From Nocardia sp. alder85J (GTDB taxonomy: Bacteria > Actinomycetota > Actinomycetes > Mycobacteriales > Mycobacteriaceae): a stretch of DNA of 64,000 bases. The notes beneath the pieces were generated by a model. That model saw nothing but the letters and a program-made list of their open reading frames with translations, had not been told where the DNA came from and ran no database searches. This document shows positions 7,905 through 16,455 of the stretch, piece by piece (within the stretch, counting starts at the first letter, position 1; the number at the start of each line of letters is the position of its first letter). Where the stretch lies: contig NZ_JAIUCZ020000001.1 of NCBI RefSeq assembly GCF_020176955.2, positions 310,001-374,000 of the forward strand, given 5' to 3'. The position numbers were made by a program, and so were the translations under genes.

Positions 7905-8963
7905 TCACGACGGCCGCCGTCGCCGGATGTCCGCGCGGTCGAGCGCCGGCCGCAACAACGGACCGGCGAGCCGGCCCAGCTGCTCCGGATGCCCGAGCGT
8001 CGCATGGGCCGCGGCGCCGAACACCCGGCGCAGCGCCGCCGCGTCGGTGGCGGCGCCGAGGCGGGCCAGCGACCGGCGCAGGGCCGGGTCGCTCGGATCG
8101 GACCATCCGGATTGCCAACGCGGCGAATCGGTTTCGATCACAGTGCACCAGTCCGGCCGGTATCGCCCACGGTGAGCGTCCCATTCGGGATAGCGGATAC
8201 CGGTCTTGCCGCTGTCCGCGGCGGTGTCCTCCGCGCTCATGGTCGCCGTGGAGACCACCGCACCGGCGCCGCCGGTCGCCGAGCGCCGGGAGTTGGTCGG
8301 CGCGTCCGCCCCCGGCGGTCCGCCACCACCGAGCCTTCTCGTCCGGCGCAGCAGCCGGGCCAGCACCGCGCCGATGACGCCGCCCCCGCCGACCGGGCTC
8401 GAAAACGGATCGGTGCCTGCGTGTTCCGGGTCCTCGTCCGCATCGAGGTCCGGCAGTGCGTCGGTGCTCGGGCGACGCGGCTGGTGCGCGGCCTCCGGGC
8501 CGGGTGCCCCGGCGGCCCGGTGCGCGGCGAGCAGCGCCGCCGGGCGGATCACCCCGAAGCTCGGCGGCGGGCTCGCGATCGGGCGGCGGCTCGCGGCCAC
8601 GGCCAGGGATTCCGCCGGTGACGCGACCATGATCGGTTCCGGTGGGAGCGGTCGCAGCGCGGCGGGTAGCAGCCGCTCGTTGGCGAGCAGTGCGCGCGGG
8701 CCTTCCACCGCCAGGTACCGCTCGGCGAGCGTGCGCCGCCGTGCGAGCCGGGCGACGATGCCGGGTTCCAGCCCGCCCGCCGCGAGCAAGGATGCTTGTA
8801 CCGCAAGCGATTCCAGCCCGATGTGCGGGGCGGCCGCGGGATCGAGGTACACCGTCCGCCCGTCGGTCCAGGCCGGCCCGCCCGCCGCCGCGGCGGCCAC
8901 CGCCACCGTGCGGCCCGCCAGGGCGGAGGCCAGCATCGTGAATCGTTCCACCTCGTCCGTCAC
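7905..8963 (-). CDS. NorD/CbbO-like protein lacking the VWA domain
   Basis: A 352-residue protein resembling the N-terminal and middle regions of NorD/CbbO partners of CbbQ-type ATPases: helical repeats with GLESLAVQASLLAAGG, then a Pro/Gly-rich linker and the block YPEWDAHRGRYRPDWCTVIE that normally precedes the VWA domain. The protein stops about 75 residues later, at RADIRRRRPS, with no MIDAS motif (DxSxS). No VWA coding sequence is visible in any frame before the ATPase gene, so the C-terminal domain is missing, probably by deletion. I chose the GTG at 8963 (GAGGAG four bases upstream) over the GTG at 8975. Confidence 0.6.
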   Translation of the reverse strand: MTDEVERFTMLASALAGRTVAVAAAAAGGPAWTDGRTVYLDPAAAPHIGLESLAVQASLLAAGGLEPGIVARLARRRTLAERYLAVEGPRALLANERLLPAALRPLPPEPIMVASPAESLAVAASRRPIASPPPSFGVIRPAALLAAHRAAGAPGPEAAHQPRRPSTDALPDLDADEDPEHAGTDPFSSPVGGGGVIGAVLARLLRRTRRLGGGGPPGADAPTNSRRSATGGAGAVVSTATMSAEDTAADSGKTGIRYPEWDAHRGRYRPDWCTVIETDSPRWQSGWSDPSDPALRRSLARLGAATDAAALRRVFGAAAHATLGHPEQLGRLAGPLLRPALDRADIRRRRPS

Positions 8964-8992
8964 GGGACTCCTCACCGTCGAGCGCGGTATTG

Positions 8993-9006
8993 ACCAAATA
9001 TCTGTT
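8993..9006. promoter_or_regulatory. Palindromic operator candidate, copy 2, in divergent promoter region
   Basis: ACCAAATATCTGTT (minus strand AACAGATATTTGGT) lies 30 bases upstream of the NorD-like GTG and 76 bases upstream of the plus-strand acyl-CoA dehydrogenase relic, so it could control both directions. It shares its core with the copies at 6833 and 7842. Confidence 0.55.
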
Positions 9007-9081
9007 CCAAAGTAGAGTCCGGACCACCGGCAGTCAATCGCCTTCGGGCAAGGCCAATTGCCTTCATCGAGAAGGAAGATT

Positions 9082-9420
9082 GTGGATTTCTCCTATCCGC
9101 ACGAGGCCGAACGGTTCGGCAAGGAGTACGGCGCCGACATGGACGAGACGGTCGAGCTCGCTCGCGGCGCGGTCCTGTACGGCTCCTGGGCCGCCGACCC
9201 CGCGCAACGTCACCTGGCGGCGCTGCGGGTGAAGGCGTTCGCCGGACGGCTGGCCGGCGTGCGCGATCGGGCCGTCCAGGTGTTCGGCGGTCTCGGCTAC
9301 ACCGGGGAACACGACGCGCATCCGTATCTCCGACGGCTGCTGAGCTTCAGCCGATTCCTCGGCGGCCCCGACAGCCATCTGGAACAGGTCGGGCGGGCAC
9401 TGGTCGGGCGGCACGCATGA
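9082..9420 (+). pseudogene. Acyl-CoA dehydrogenase with in-frame central deletion
   Basis: The frame opens with a GTG preceded by AAGGAAG and reads (V)DFSYPHEAERFGKEY, the usual N-terminus of acyl-CoA dehydrogenases. It then passes directly into the last helical domain: DETVELARGAVLYGSWA, AALRVKAFAGRLA, and VFGGLGYTGEHDAHPYLRR, the flavin-contacting C-terminal motif. The 112 residues compare with about 380 for the family, so some 270 residues, including the substrate-binding and catalytic parts, are missing while the frame is kept. It may still be translated as a short protein but cannot be an active dehydrogenase. The amidohydrolase starts 46 bases downstream. Confidence 0.8.
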
Positions 9421-9466
9421 CCGATCCCGCCGCGCCTTTCCCGGCCCACGAAACTAGGAGGACGAC

Positions 9467-10747
9467 ATGGACATGAACGACCTGGTACTGGTGTCGGTCG
9501 ACGATCATCTCGTCGAACCGCCCGATATGTTCCGCAACCACATCCCGGCGAAGTATCGCGACCAGGCGCCGAAGGTGGTGCAGCGCAAGGACGGTACCGA
9601 CGCCTGGGTGTTCGAGGGCCAGGAGGCCACCAATGTGGGCCTCAACGCCGTCGCCGGTCGGCCACCGGACGAATACGGCGCGGAGCCGACCAAGTTCAGC
9701 GAGATCCGCGAGGGCTGTTACGACATCGACGCGCGGATCGCGGACATGAACGCCAACGGCGTGGCCGCCTCCATGAACTTCCCGTCCTATCCGCAGTTCT
9801 GCGGGCAGTACTTCGCCCGCGCCCAGGACAAGGGGCTGGGCCTGGCGGTGCTGCGCGCCTACAACGACTGGCATGTCGACGAATGGTGCGGCGCCTATCC
9901 GGGCCGGATGATCCCGCTGGGCCTGCCACCCCTCTGGGATCCACAGCTGATGGCCGACGAGGTGCGGCGGCTGGCGCGCAAGGGCTGCCACTCGGTGTCC
10001 TTCTCGGAGAATCCGACCAAGCTCAACTATCCGTCGCTGCACGATCCGCACTGGGATCCGTTCTGGACGGCGTGCAGCGATACGAACACGGTGGTGAATC
10101 TGCACATCGGATCGTCGTCGTCGGTCGTCATCACCTCCGTGGACGCGCCGATCGACACGATGATCACCTTGCAGCCGATGAGCATCGTCAACGCCGCCGC
10201 GGATCTGATCTGGTCGCCGACGCTGCGCAAATTCCCGGACCTCACCTTCGCGCTGTCGGAAGGGGGCATCGGCTGGGTGCCGTATTTCCTGGAACGGATC
10301 GACCGGGTGTACAAGATGCATCGCGCCTGGACCCATCAGGATTTCGGCGACCGGCTGCCCAGCGAGGTCTTTCTGGAGCGCATCGCCCTGTGCTTCATCG
10401 ACGACGAATTCGGCGTCGAGAGCCGCGGCAAGCTGAACCTCGACATGATCTCGTGGGAATGCGATTATCCGCATTCGGATTCCACCTGGCCGCAGGCGCC
10501 GGAAACCCTGGACATCTATCTCGACGGATTGTCCGACGACGAGATCGACCGGATCACGCACCGCAACGCGGCCCGGCTGTATTCGTTCGACCTGTTCCGG
10601 CACAATCCCCGCGAACAGCTCACCGTGGGTGCGCTGCGGTCCCGGGCCACCGGGGTCGACCTCGGCTACCGCTCGTCGGAACGGTTGCGCAAGACCGGTA
10701 CGGAGACGGTCACGGTGCTGAATCTGGTCTCGAATCTGCCGAGCTGA
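9467..10747 (+). CDS. Amidohydrolase family protein (amidohydrolase_2, COG2159)
   Basis: A 426-residue TIM-barrel metal-dependent hydrolase or decarboxylase of the ACMSD-like group. It opens with VSVDDHLVEPPDMF, where D-x-H supplies metal ligands; NFPSYP, NLHIGSSS, LSEGGIGWVP and the terminal WECDYPHSDSTWP carry the other conserved His and Asp positions. AGGAGG sits just before the ATG. Homologues cluster with P450, acyl-CoA dehydrogenase and AveC genes in actinobacteria; the substrate is undefined, but hydrolysis or decarboxylation of a carboxylic intermediate is plausible. It probably shares a transcript with the upstream acyl-CoA dehydrogenase relic. Confidence 0.85.
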   Translation: MDMNDLVLVSVDDHLVEPPDMFRNHIPAKYRDQAPKVVQRKDGTDAWVFEGQEATNVGLNAVAGRPPDEYGAEPTKFSEIREGCYDIDARIADMNANGVAASMNFPSYPQFCGQYFARAQDKGLGLAVLRAYNDWHVDEWCGAYPGRMIPLGLPPLWDPQLMADEVRRLARKGCHSVSFSENPTKLNYPSLHDPHWDPFWTACSDTNTVVNLHIGSSSSVVITSVDAPIDTMITLQPMSIVNAAADLIWSPTLRKFPDLTFALSEGGIGWVPYFLERIDRVYKMHRAWTHQDFGDRLPSEVFLERIALCFIDDEFGVESRGKLNLDMISWECDYPHSDSTWPQAPETLDIYLDGLSDDEIDRITHRNAARLYSFDLFRHNPREQLTVGALRSRATGVDLGYRSSERLRKTGTETVTVLNLVSNLPS

Positions 10748-10860
10748 GCCGGGCCCGGTAAACGGCCGCGCCGTTCCCGGCCCCGCCGATGGGTAAACTC
10801 GGCGGATGGCCGGGACGTGCCGGCGCCGAATTTTGTTGTGGTGACACCCGAAGGAGTCGA

Positions 10861-12183
10861 ATGACCGCGCAGATACCTTCGGGTGTCGATCGGGGCGCCG
10901 CGGCACCGGGTTCCCGGAATGCTGTACCGGCCATCGGAACGGAGGTGGACGCGTCTCGCCGCACCGAGATCCTGCGGACCGCCAATGCGGTGATCGCCAC
11001 CTCGGGCCTGCGCGCGTCACTGCAACAGATCGCCGATGCGGCGGGGATTCTCCCGGGCAGTCTCTACCATCATTTCGACTCCAAGGAAGCGATCCTCGTC
11101 GAATTGGTCCGCCGCTACCAGGACGAACTCGATCGCCTCGGCACGGTCGCGCTGGCACAGCTCGGCGCATCCGGATTACGGCCGCCCGCGGAGCGGATCC
11201 TCGACCTGGGGCGCGCGATCGCCCGCTGCGCGGTGGAGCACCGGGCCGCCTTGCAGATGTCGTTCTACGAAGGTCCCGGTACCGATCCCGAACTCATCGC
11301 CTTGACCCAGCGTCGCTGGACGACCGCGCAGGAGGCGATGCTGCACACCTTGCGCGCCGGTCGCGAGGCCGGCTACATCCGCGCGGAGGTGGATCTGCCG
11401 ACGCTGGCCGACCGGATCTGCCAGAGCATGCTGCACGTCGGGCTGGACGTGATCCGGCACAAGGCCTCCAGTGATCAGGTCGCCACGGCGATCGGTACCA
11501 TCCAATTGCACGGGCTGGCAACGCGATCCCCGACGGACGCGGCGCTGAACGGCTCCGCGGCCTTCGCCGCCGCCGAGCAGGTGATCGGCACCTGGGCCGG
11601 CGAGGACGCGGCGGCGGGCGAACGAGCGGCCCATGTCCGTGCCGTCGCCAGAGCCGAATTCGGCCGCCGCGGTTACGAGATGACCACCGTGCGCGACATC
11701 GCCGCGGCCGCGGGCCTGACACTGGGCACCGTCTACCGGTTGATCGGCTCCAAGGAAGAACTGCTGAAGTCGATCATGCTGTCGTTCGGCAAGAAGGTGG
11801 GAGCCGGGTGGACGGCCGTGCTGCGGTCGTCGGCCACGCCGCTGGAGCAGCTCGACGCCCTCAGCTGGGTGAACATCAATGCGCTGGAACGATTTCCGGA
11901 CGAGTTCCGGATCCAGCTGGCCTGGATGCGGCATTCCCCGCCGGACATCGCCGATCCGGGATGGTCGTTCACGACCCGGGTCCGGCAGATGAGATCGCTG
12001 CTGTCCGAAGGCCGCAAGTCCGGTGAGCTGCGCGTCGACGGCCCGTCGGCGGAGATGATGGCGCGGTGCGTGATCGGCGAGCAGTGGATTCCGGAGAACA
12101 TCCTGCACGAGCTCGGTACCGAGCGGGGCCTGATCCATGTGCGCGACACCGTGTTACGCGGTGTGGCGGTGCGCGCATCCTGA
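10861..12183 (+). CDS. Tandem double TetR-family transcriptional regulator
   Basis: A 440-residue protein with two complete TetR units. The first helix-turn-helix (residues 37-85) contains SLQQIADAAGILPGSLYHHFDSKEAIL; the second (about 250-300) contains TVRDIAAAAGLTLGTVYRLIGSKEELL, and each is followed by a helical ligand domain. The ATG at 10861 has GAAGGAG upstream, better than a start 72 bases earlier. Such fused regulators would present two recognition helices per chain. As the only regulator in the island, it is the natural candidate to bind the palindromes at 6833, 7842 and 8993; this is inference. Confidence 0.88.
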   Translation: MTAQIPSGVDRGAAAPGSRNAVPAIGTEVDASRRTEILRTANAVIATSGLRASLQQIADAAGILPGSLYHHFDSKEAILVELVRRYQDELDRLGTVALAQLGASGLRPPAERILDLGRAIARCAVEHRAALQMSFYEGPGTDPELIALTQRRWTTAQEAMLHTLRAGREAGYIRAEVDLPTLADRICQSMLHVGLDVIRHKASSDQVATAIGTIQLHGLATRSPTDAALNGSAAFAAAEQVIGTWAGEDAAAGERAAHVRAVARAEFGRRGYEMTTVRDIAAAAGLTLGTVYRLIGSKEELLKSIMLSFGKKVGAGWTAVLRSSATPLEQLDALSWVNINALERFPDEFRIQLAWMRHSPPDIADPGWSFTTRVRQMRSLLSEGRKSGELRVDGPSAEMMARCVIGEQWIPENILHELGTERGLIHVRDTVLRGVAVRAS

Positions 12184-12260
12184 CCCGCCGGATCAGCGGT
12201 AGCGCGATCGGCCCGAGGCGGTTGAGCCACTTCCGTTTCCGCGCAACGGGTTCGGGTGTC

Positions 12261-12521
12261 GACTTGCGCTGCCGGCAAACCGGATTGGATCGACAGCGGC
12301 ACCCCGATCGGCAGCGCGACGAAGAGGGTGGGCAGCATGGCCGCCGGCGCCATGAAGGCCGCCTGGCGCACGAACTTCTCGAAAGCGAAACGGCCGGTGC
12401 AGATGTCGAGTACCAGACAGCGCACGGTGCGGACGCCGAGGACGAACTGCCCGCCGACGGTCGCGAGGGCCGTGCCGGGATGACGGTCGAGGTAGCCGCG
12501 GGCGGAGTCCGCGAGGCTGTC
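12261..12521 (-). pseudogene. YrbE/MlaE-type permease, N-terminal relic
   Basis: The minus strand reads DSLADSARGYLDRHPGTAL, then LGVRTVRCLVLDI, FEKFVRQAAFM and LPTLFVALPIGVPLSIQSGLPAAQV, the N-terminal amphipathic region and first spans of YrbE permeases of Mce loci. Homology ends after about 87 residues, with no downstream membrane domain and no mce genes nearby. It is a truncated fragment in a cluster of relics. It cannot work as a permease. Confidence 0.7.
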
Positions 12522-12729
12522 GGTCGGGCGGAGTCGGGTCGACAGCGGCCGGAACGGGTGGACCGGCCGCTGATCGGTTGCCTGGGAACGAGATCGGCGA
12601 CGGCGCCACCGGGCCGCCTGCGTGGCCGAGGCCCCGCGGCCGGATGCGGAACGGATGCCGATGCGGACGATAGCATTGCGCGGACGGGTGGTGGAGAGGT
12701 GCGGAGGTGGAGATGGCATCGACGTCGAG

Positions 12730-12888
12730 CGGTGGCCGGCCCCGGTGGTCGCGTTCGTCATGGCCAGCGTCTCGCGGGCCATGATCTTCGAGACCGCCCT
12801 CGGTATGACCGAGGCGCACGAGGAGACCCTGGCCTTCGTCGAGAAGCAGCTGCGACGGCTGGCTGAGCGGGGGCCGGAGGAGCTGTGA
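12730..12888 (+). pseudogene. TetR-family regulator, C-terminal relic
   Basis: The final 53 codons of a plus-strand frame read PVVAFVMASVSRAMIFETALGM, EAHEETLAFVEKQLRRLAE and a stop. This resembles the last two helices of TetR ligand-binding domains. There is no helix-turn-helix upstream; the preceding sequence is Arg/Gly-rich and not conserved-looking. It is probably the end of a deleted regulator gene. Confidence 0.45.
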
Positions 12889-12934
12889 AACGACAAGTCC
12901 GGCAACGGCATTCCCCCCGATGGTGAGAGTGGTC

Positions 12935-12963
12935 TTGACCGGCGGACCACCGGATGCTAATCA
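12935..12963 (+). promoter_or_regulatory. Possible sigma-70 type promoter
   Basis: TTGACC (12935-12940) and TAATCA (12958-12963) are separated by 17 bases, ahead of the P450 relic, SDR relic and ferredoxin genes. The -35 matches the consensus well and the -10 only partly. Confidence 0.35.
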
Positions 12964-13083
12964 TGTGTACAGCATTGCTGAGCGCTTGATCAGCGCGGTG
13001 GCGGGATTCCGGCCCGCTGTGAGGCAGACATGTCGTCCGGTGGCCGCGTGCCGATGCTGCACTCAACTCGCCAGGAGTTAGCC

Positions 13084-13381
13084 GTGAGCATGTTCGATGA
13101 GATCGATTTCTTCACTCACGATTCGATCGTCGCCGACCCGTATCCGTACTTCGAATCACGGCGTGCCGCAGGCCCGATCGTGCGCGAGCCGCACCACGGC
13201 GTGCTGGCCGTGACCGACCACGACGTCGCGGTCGAGGTGTACCGCAACCACGACCACTTCTCCAGTTGCGTCGCACCCTCGGGTCCGTTCCCGCCCTTGC
13301 CCTTCCAGCCGAACGGTGACATCGACCGATATCCCGCGTGGCCTGCGGTCCCTGCACATCGAATTCACCCCCGCGTCGTGA
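13084..13381 (+). pseudogene. Cytochrome P450 with central deletion (both ends retained)
   Basis: GTG at 13084 follows AGGAG and opens the typical P450 N-terminus: FDEIDFFTHDSIVADPYPYF, GPIVREPHHGVLAVTDHD, NHDHFSSCV. At about 13335 the sequence leaps to a P450 C-terminal tail, RGLRSLHIEFTPAS followed by TGA (13379-13381), in a different frame. Thus about 300 residues, including the I-helix, ExxR and haem Cys, have been lost while the natural start and stop remain. The intact ferredoxin downstream is probably its former redox partner. Confidence 0.75.
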
Positions 13382-13407
13382 GGATTCACGAGAAACGAGG
13401 GCGTGAC

Positions 13408-13554
13408 ATGGCCGAGGCCGGGATTCGTGACGATAATTCCGCCCGGGTCGCGATTGTCACCGGCGCGGCCTCGGGCATCGGTTTCGCGGTGGCAGCGGCG
13501 GCCGGCTTCCGCACCGGCCGGCTCATCGGTGTGAACGGCGGACTGTACATATGA
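13408..13554 (+). pseudogene. Short-chain dehydrogenase with in-frame central deletion
   Basis: ATG at 13408 follows GAGGG. The 48 residues consist of the SDR cofactor loop RVAIVTGAASGIGFAVA joined in frame to the SDR C-terminus GRLIGVNGGLYI. The catalytic Ser-Tyr-Lys region is gone (a full SDR has about 250 residues). As with the P450 just upstream, both natural ends survive and the middle is deleted. Confidence 0.75.
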
Positions 13555-13585
13555 CGAAACCGACGGGCGAATTCGGAGAATCGCG

Positions 13586-13783
13586 ATGAGAGTTCGGATC
13601 GATGTGAAGAAATGCGAAGGCCATGCCCTGTGCGCACTGATCGCCCCGGACGTATTCGAGGTCGGCGACGACGACCTCTCCCACGTCGTCGCCGACCACC
13701 TGGACCACAGCGTCCTGCTGGATCTGCGTGCCGCGGAGGCGGCGTGCCCGACACTGGCGATCGCGCTGTCGGAGGACGACTGA
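13586..13783 (+). CDS. Ferredoxin, 3Fe-4S type (P450 redox partner type)
   Basis: A 65-residue acidic protein with CEGHALC (Cys10 and Cys16) and ACPTLAI (Cys54). This is the C-x2-[H/A]-x2-C ... C-P arrangement of the single-cluster 3Fe-4S ferredoxins that serve actinobacterial P450s. ATG at 13586 has GGAGAA upstream. It appears intact, unlike the P450 and SDR relics before it, and may now serve the P450 at 2088-3302 or another elsewhere. It converges with the acyl-CoA ligase gene, 15 bases apart. Confidence 0.9.
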   Translation: MRVRIDVKKCEGHALCALIAPDVFEVGDDDLSHVVADHLDHSVLLDLRAAEAACPTLAIALSEDD

Positions 13784-13798
13784 GTGACCGGTGCGGCC

Positions 13799-15325
13799 TC
13801 AGTTCACCTTTCGATCCAAGCCTCGCCAATAGGGTTCCCGCAGTTTGAATTTCTGGATCTTGCCGGTTGCCGTGCGCGGCAGGGCCGCCACGAATTCGAC
13901 TCGTTTCGGGCATTTGTAGCCGGCCAGGTAGTTGCGGCAGTGGGTGATGATGTCGTCGGCGGTTGTGGCCGGGTCGTCGGTGACGACGAGGGCGGTGACC
14001 AGTTCACCCCACTTCTCGTCGGGGATGCCGATGACAGCGGCTTCGCGGACGGCGGGGTGGGAGTTGAGGGCGTCTTCGACCTCGATGGAGGAGACGTTCT
14101 CGCCGCCGCTGATGATGACGTCCTTCTTGCGGTCGGCGATGGTGAGGTAGCCGTCGGTGACGGAGCCGCCGTCGCCGGTGTGGAACCAGTTGCCTTCCTG
14201 GACGCGTTCGGATTCGTCCGGGTTCTGCCAGTAGCCGTCGAGATTGTGGTTGGACTGGGCGAGGACCTCGTTGTCGGTGTCGAGAGCGATGCGCACTCCG
14301 AGTGCGGGGGCGCCCGCGCGGCCGAGCAGCCGGGCTTGTTCGTTCGGGTCGAATTCGGCCCATTCCGAACGCATCCGGTTGATGGTGAGCAGGGGAGCGG
14401 TTTCGGTGAGGCCGTAGATCTGGATGAATTCCCAGCCGAGTTCGTCGCGGACGCGTTCGATGGTGCGGGTCGGTGGCGGGGCGCCGGCGACGACGATGCG
14501 GACGCGGTCGCGGCCCGGGATCTCGCCGTCCCAGGTTTTCGCCGCGTCCAGGGCGGCGGTGACGACGGCGGGGGCGGCGCACAGCAGGGTGACGCCGTGT
14601 TCGGCTGTGCGGCGCAGGATTTCGGTGCCGTCGACCTTGCGGAGCACGATGTGGCGGCCGCCGAGGCCGGTGACGGTGTAGGGCATGCCCCAGCCGTTGG
14701 CGTGGAACATCGGCAGGGTGTGCAGCAGGACGTCGTTGTCGGTGACGGTGGTGTGCAGGCCGAATACGGTGGCGTTGAGCCACAGATTGCGGTGGGTCAG
14801 CTGCACGCCCTTGGGACGGGCGGTGGTCCCGGAGGTGTAATTGAGTGTGGCCGTGGCGGATTCGTCACCGGCCCACGGTGTGGGCCGTGCGGTGGAACCG
14901 AATACGACATCGTCGCTGTCGCCGAGCACGAAGGTGTGTTTCGCGTGCACGGTCTCCAGCAGATGTCCCAGCTCCGGATCCACGAGCAGCACCTCGGCCC
15001 CGGAGTGCTCCACGATGTAACCCACCTCGGCGGGGGAGAGCCGGAAGTTGACCGGCACCAGCACCCGGCCCCACGCCGACACCCCGAAGAACGAGGTCAG
15101 CAGCCGCGCGGAGTTGTGCGACACGATGGCGACCCGGCCACCCACCGGTACCCCGAGGGTGTCCAGCCAGGCCGCCTGCGCGCGGGCACGGCGGGCGATC
15201 TCCCGATAGGTCACCGCGCCCCACGAGGCGGCGGGCTGGTCCGGTTCGTCGATCACGCCGATGCGATCGGGGTAGACCGTTTCGGCGCGATCGAGGAAAT
15301 CGCGGACACCCAAGTCGAAGAACAC
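13799..15325 (-). CDS. Fatty-acyl/aryl-CoA ligase (AMP-dependent synthetase)
   Basis: A 508-residue ANL-family enzyme. It has the P-loop-like motif [13 protein letters not shown] (about residue 170), the adenylate motif YGLTETAP (about 305), HTGDGG and [16 protein letters not shown] (about 420), and the catalytic Lys in [10 protein letters not shown] near the C-terminus. It would activate a carboxylic acid with ATP and CoA. GTG at 15325 with AAGGGAG upstream. The gene stands alone; the chain-length preference cannot be read from sequence. Confidence 0.9.
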   Translation of the reverse strand: MFFDLGVRDFLDRAETVYPDRIGVIDEPDQPAASWGAVTYREIARRARAQAAWLDTLGVPVGGRVAIVSHNSARLLTSFFGVSAWGRVLVPVNFRLSPAEVGYIVEHSGAEVLLVDPELGHLLETVHAKHTFVLGDSDDVVFGSTARPTPWAGDESATATLNYTSGTTARPKGVQLTHRNLWLNATVFGLHTTVTDNDVLLHTLPMFHANGWGMPYTVTGLGGRHIVLRKVDGTEILRRTAEHGVTLLCAAPAVVTAALDAAKTWDGEIPGRDRVRIVVAGAPPPTRTIERVRDELGWEFIQIYGLTETAPLLTINRMRSEWAEFDPNEQARLLGRAGAPALGVRIALDTDNEVLAQSNHNLDGYWQNPDESERVQEGNWFHTGDGGSVTDGYLTIADRKKDVIISGGENVSSIEVEDALNSHPAVREAAVIGIPDEKWGELVTALVVTDDPATTADDIITHCRNYLAGYKCPKRVEFVAALPRTATGKIQKFKLREPYWRGLDRKVN

Positions 15326-15395
15326 CGATAACTCCCTTCACCACTGGGTTCCATCGTGGCCTCGGCGGAGCCGGCGCACCACCCCCGATCGAGGA

Positions 15396-15818
15396 TCAGC
15401 CGGCCAGGAACGACAATCGCACCTGCCGTACGGGGTTGTCGACGTTGAGATCCACCATCGCGACCGACTGCCAGGTCCCCAGCGCCATCTCGCCGCCCAG
15501 CACCGGAACGCTCGCGTACGCAGCGATCAGCGCGGGCATGACATGCGACCGCCCGTGCCCCCGGGCGCCGTGCGCGTGCCGCCACCGCTCGTCGGCGGGC
15601 AGCAGATCCCGCAGCGCGGCCAGCAGATCGTCGTCGCTACCCGCCCCGAGTTCGATCAGCGCGACACCCGCCGTGGCATGCGGGACGAAGACGTGCAACA
15701 ACCCGTCCCCACCTCCCGACACCTCGCGCAGAAACGCCGAACAGTGCGGCGTGAGGTCATGAACGGTCTCGCGCGAACCCGTCTTCACTTCGATCAGCGT
15801 GCTCTGCATGGACACCAT
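15396..15818 (-). CDS. YjbQ family (UPF0047) protein
   Basis: A 140-residue protein of the YjbQ family, described as secondary thiamine-phosphate synthase enzymes from weak complementing activity. Conserved blocks visible are GLLHVFVPHATAGV (His region), RWRHAHGARGHGRSHVMPAL and the C-terminal LGTWQSVAMVDLN, where GTWQ is diagnostic. Start options lie close together (ATG 15818, GTG 15815, ATG 15809) behind AGGGG; I kept the first. It lies 70 bases upstream of the acyl-CoA ligase on the same strand. Confidence 0.88.
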   Translation of the reverse strand: MVSMQSTLIEVKTGSRETVHDLTPHCSAFLREVSGGGDGLLHVFVPHATAGVALIELGAGSDDDLLAALRDLLPADERWRHAHGARGHGRSHVMPALIAAYASVPVLGGEMALGTWQSVAMVDLNVDNPVRQVRLSFLAG

Positions 15819-15977
15819 CGTCCCCTGTCACCGGATCCGGCCCGACGGCTCATCGGTGAGACGCGCTGCTGCGGTCGGTCACCTGGACCGCACGCAGGTC
15901 GGTCATGTACGGCGTACAGCGACAGCCGGCCGATCCGCTGGGTCGTAGATCGATCACGACAACAGGCTTGCATCCAT

Positions 15978-16155
15978 GAAGACGACGGTGATCTCGTACT
16001 CGACAAGACCCGCCACAGCTTCTTCGCCCATACCGAACTGGATCCGATGCTGCGCAGCCGCGGCATTACCCGGCTCATTACGGCAGGTCTGCACACCGAC
16101 GTGTGCGTGGAAGCCACCGTCCGGGCGGGGCCGGAACGCAATGTCGATGTCGTGT
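15978..16155 (+). pseudogene. Isochorismatase-like (cysteine hydrolase) internal fragment
   Basis: A 59-codon stretch reads DGDLVLDKTRHSFFAHTELDPML, then RGITRLITAGLHTDVCVEATVRAG and NVDVV. These are the central strands of the isochorismatase/nicotinamidase fold, including the catalytic Cys in DVCVEAT. Neither the N-terminal Asp motif nor a proper C-terminus is present and there is no start signal. The remainder of 15819-16455 shows no gene. Confidence 0.65.
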
Positions 16156-16455
16156 CCGGACCACGCCGAACCACGGTCGTGATCCCGCTTATCGGACCGA
16201 ACCGCCGCTGCGCTGAGGGGCGCGCCTCCCCGGTGATCGGGGTCGGATACTTCACCGCTGCGATCGGTAGGTGGGGTGGGGCCGAAAGCGGTAGGGCAGC
16301 AGAACCATCGAGCCGGCACCGGATATCGATGCTGTTGAGGGCACATCACCGTTACCGGGACGCCGGTGTGACGGGCGTAACGCCGGCGATAACGAAGGGC
16401 TGCGCACCATAGCGCCCGTCGCGTGAATACTGCGCCTACTGGAGAACAAGAGAAC

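Noticed and set aside
12622..12888. A complete 88-residue gene
   Set aside because: Only the last 50 residues look protein-like (TetR C-terminus); the start region is Arg-rich and lacks a ribosome binding site.
13030..13554. A single 174-residue gene fusing P450 and SDR segments
   Set aside because: The P450 tail ends at 13381 in another frame and the SDR part has its own ribosome binding site and ATG at 13408, so these are two separate relics, not a functional fusion.
15543..16412. A 289-codon plus-strand gene including the isochorismatase-like segment
   Set aside because: The first half is antisense to the YjbQ gene and the last part shows no conservation; only about 59 codons resemble the family.
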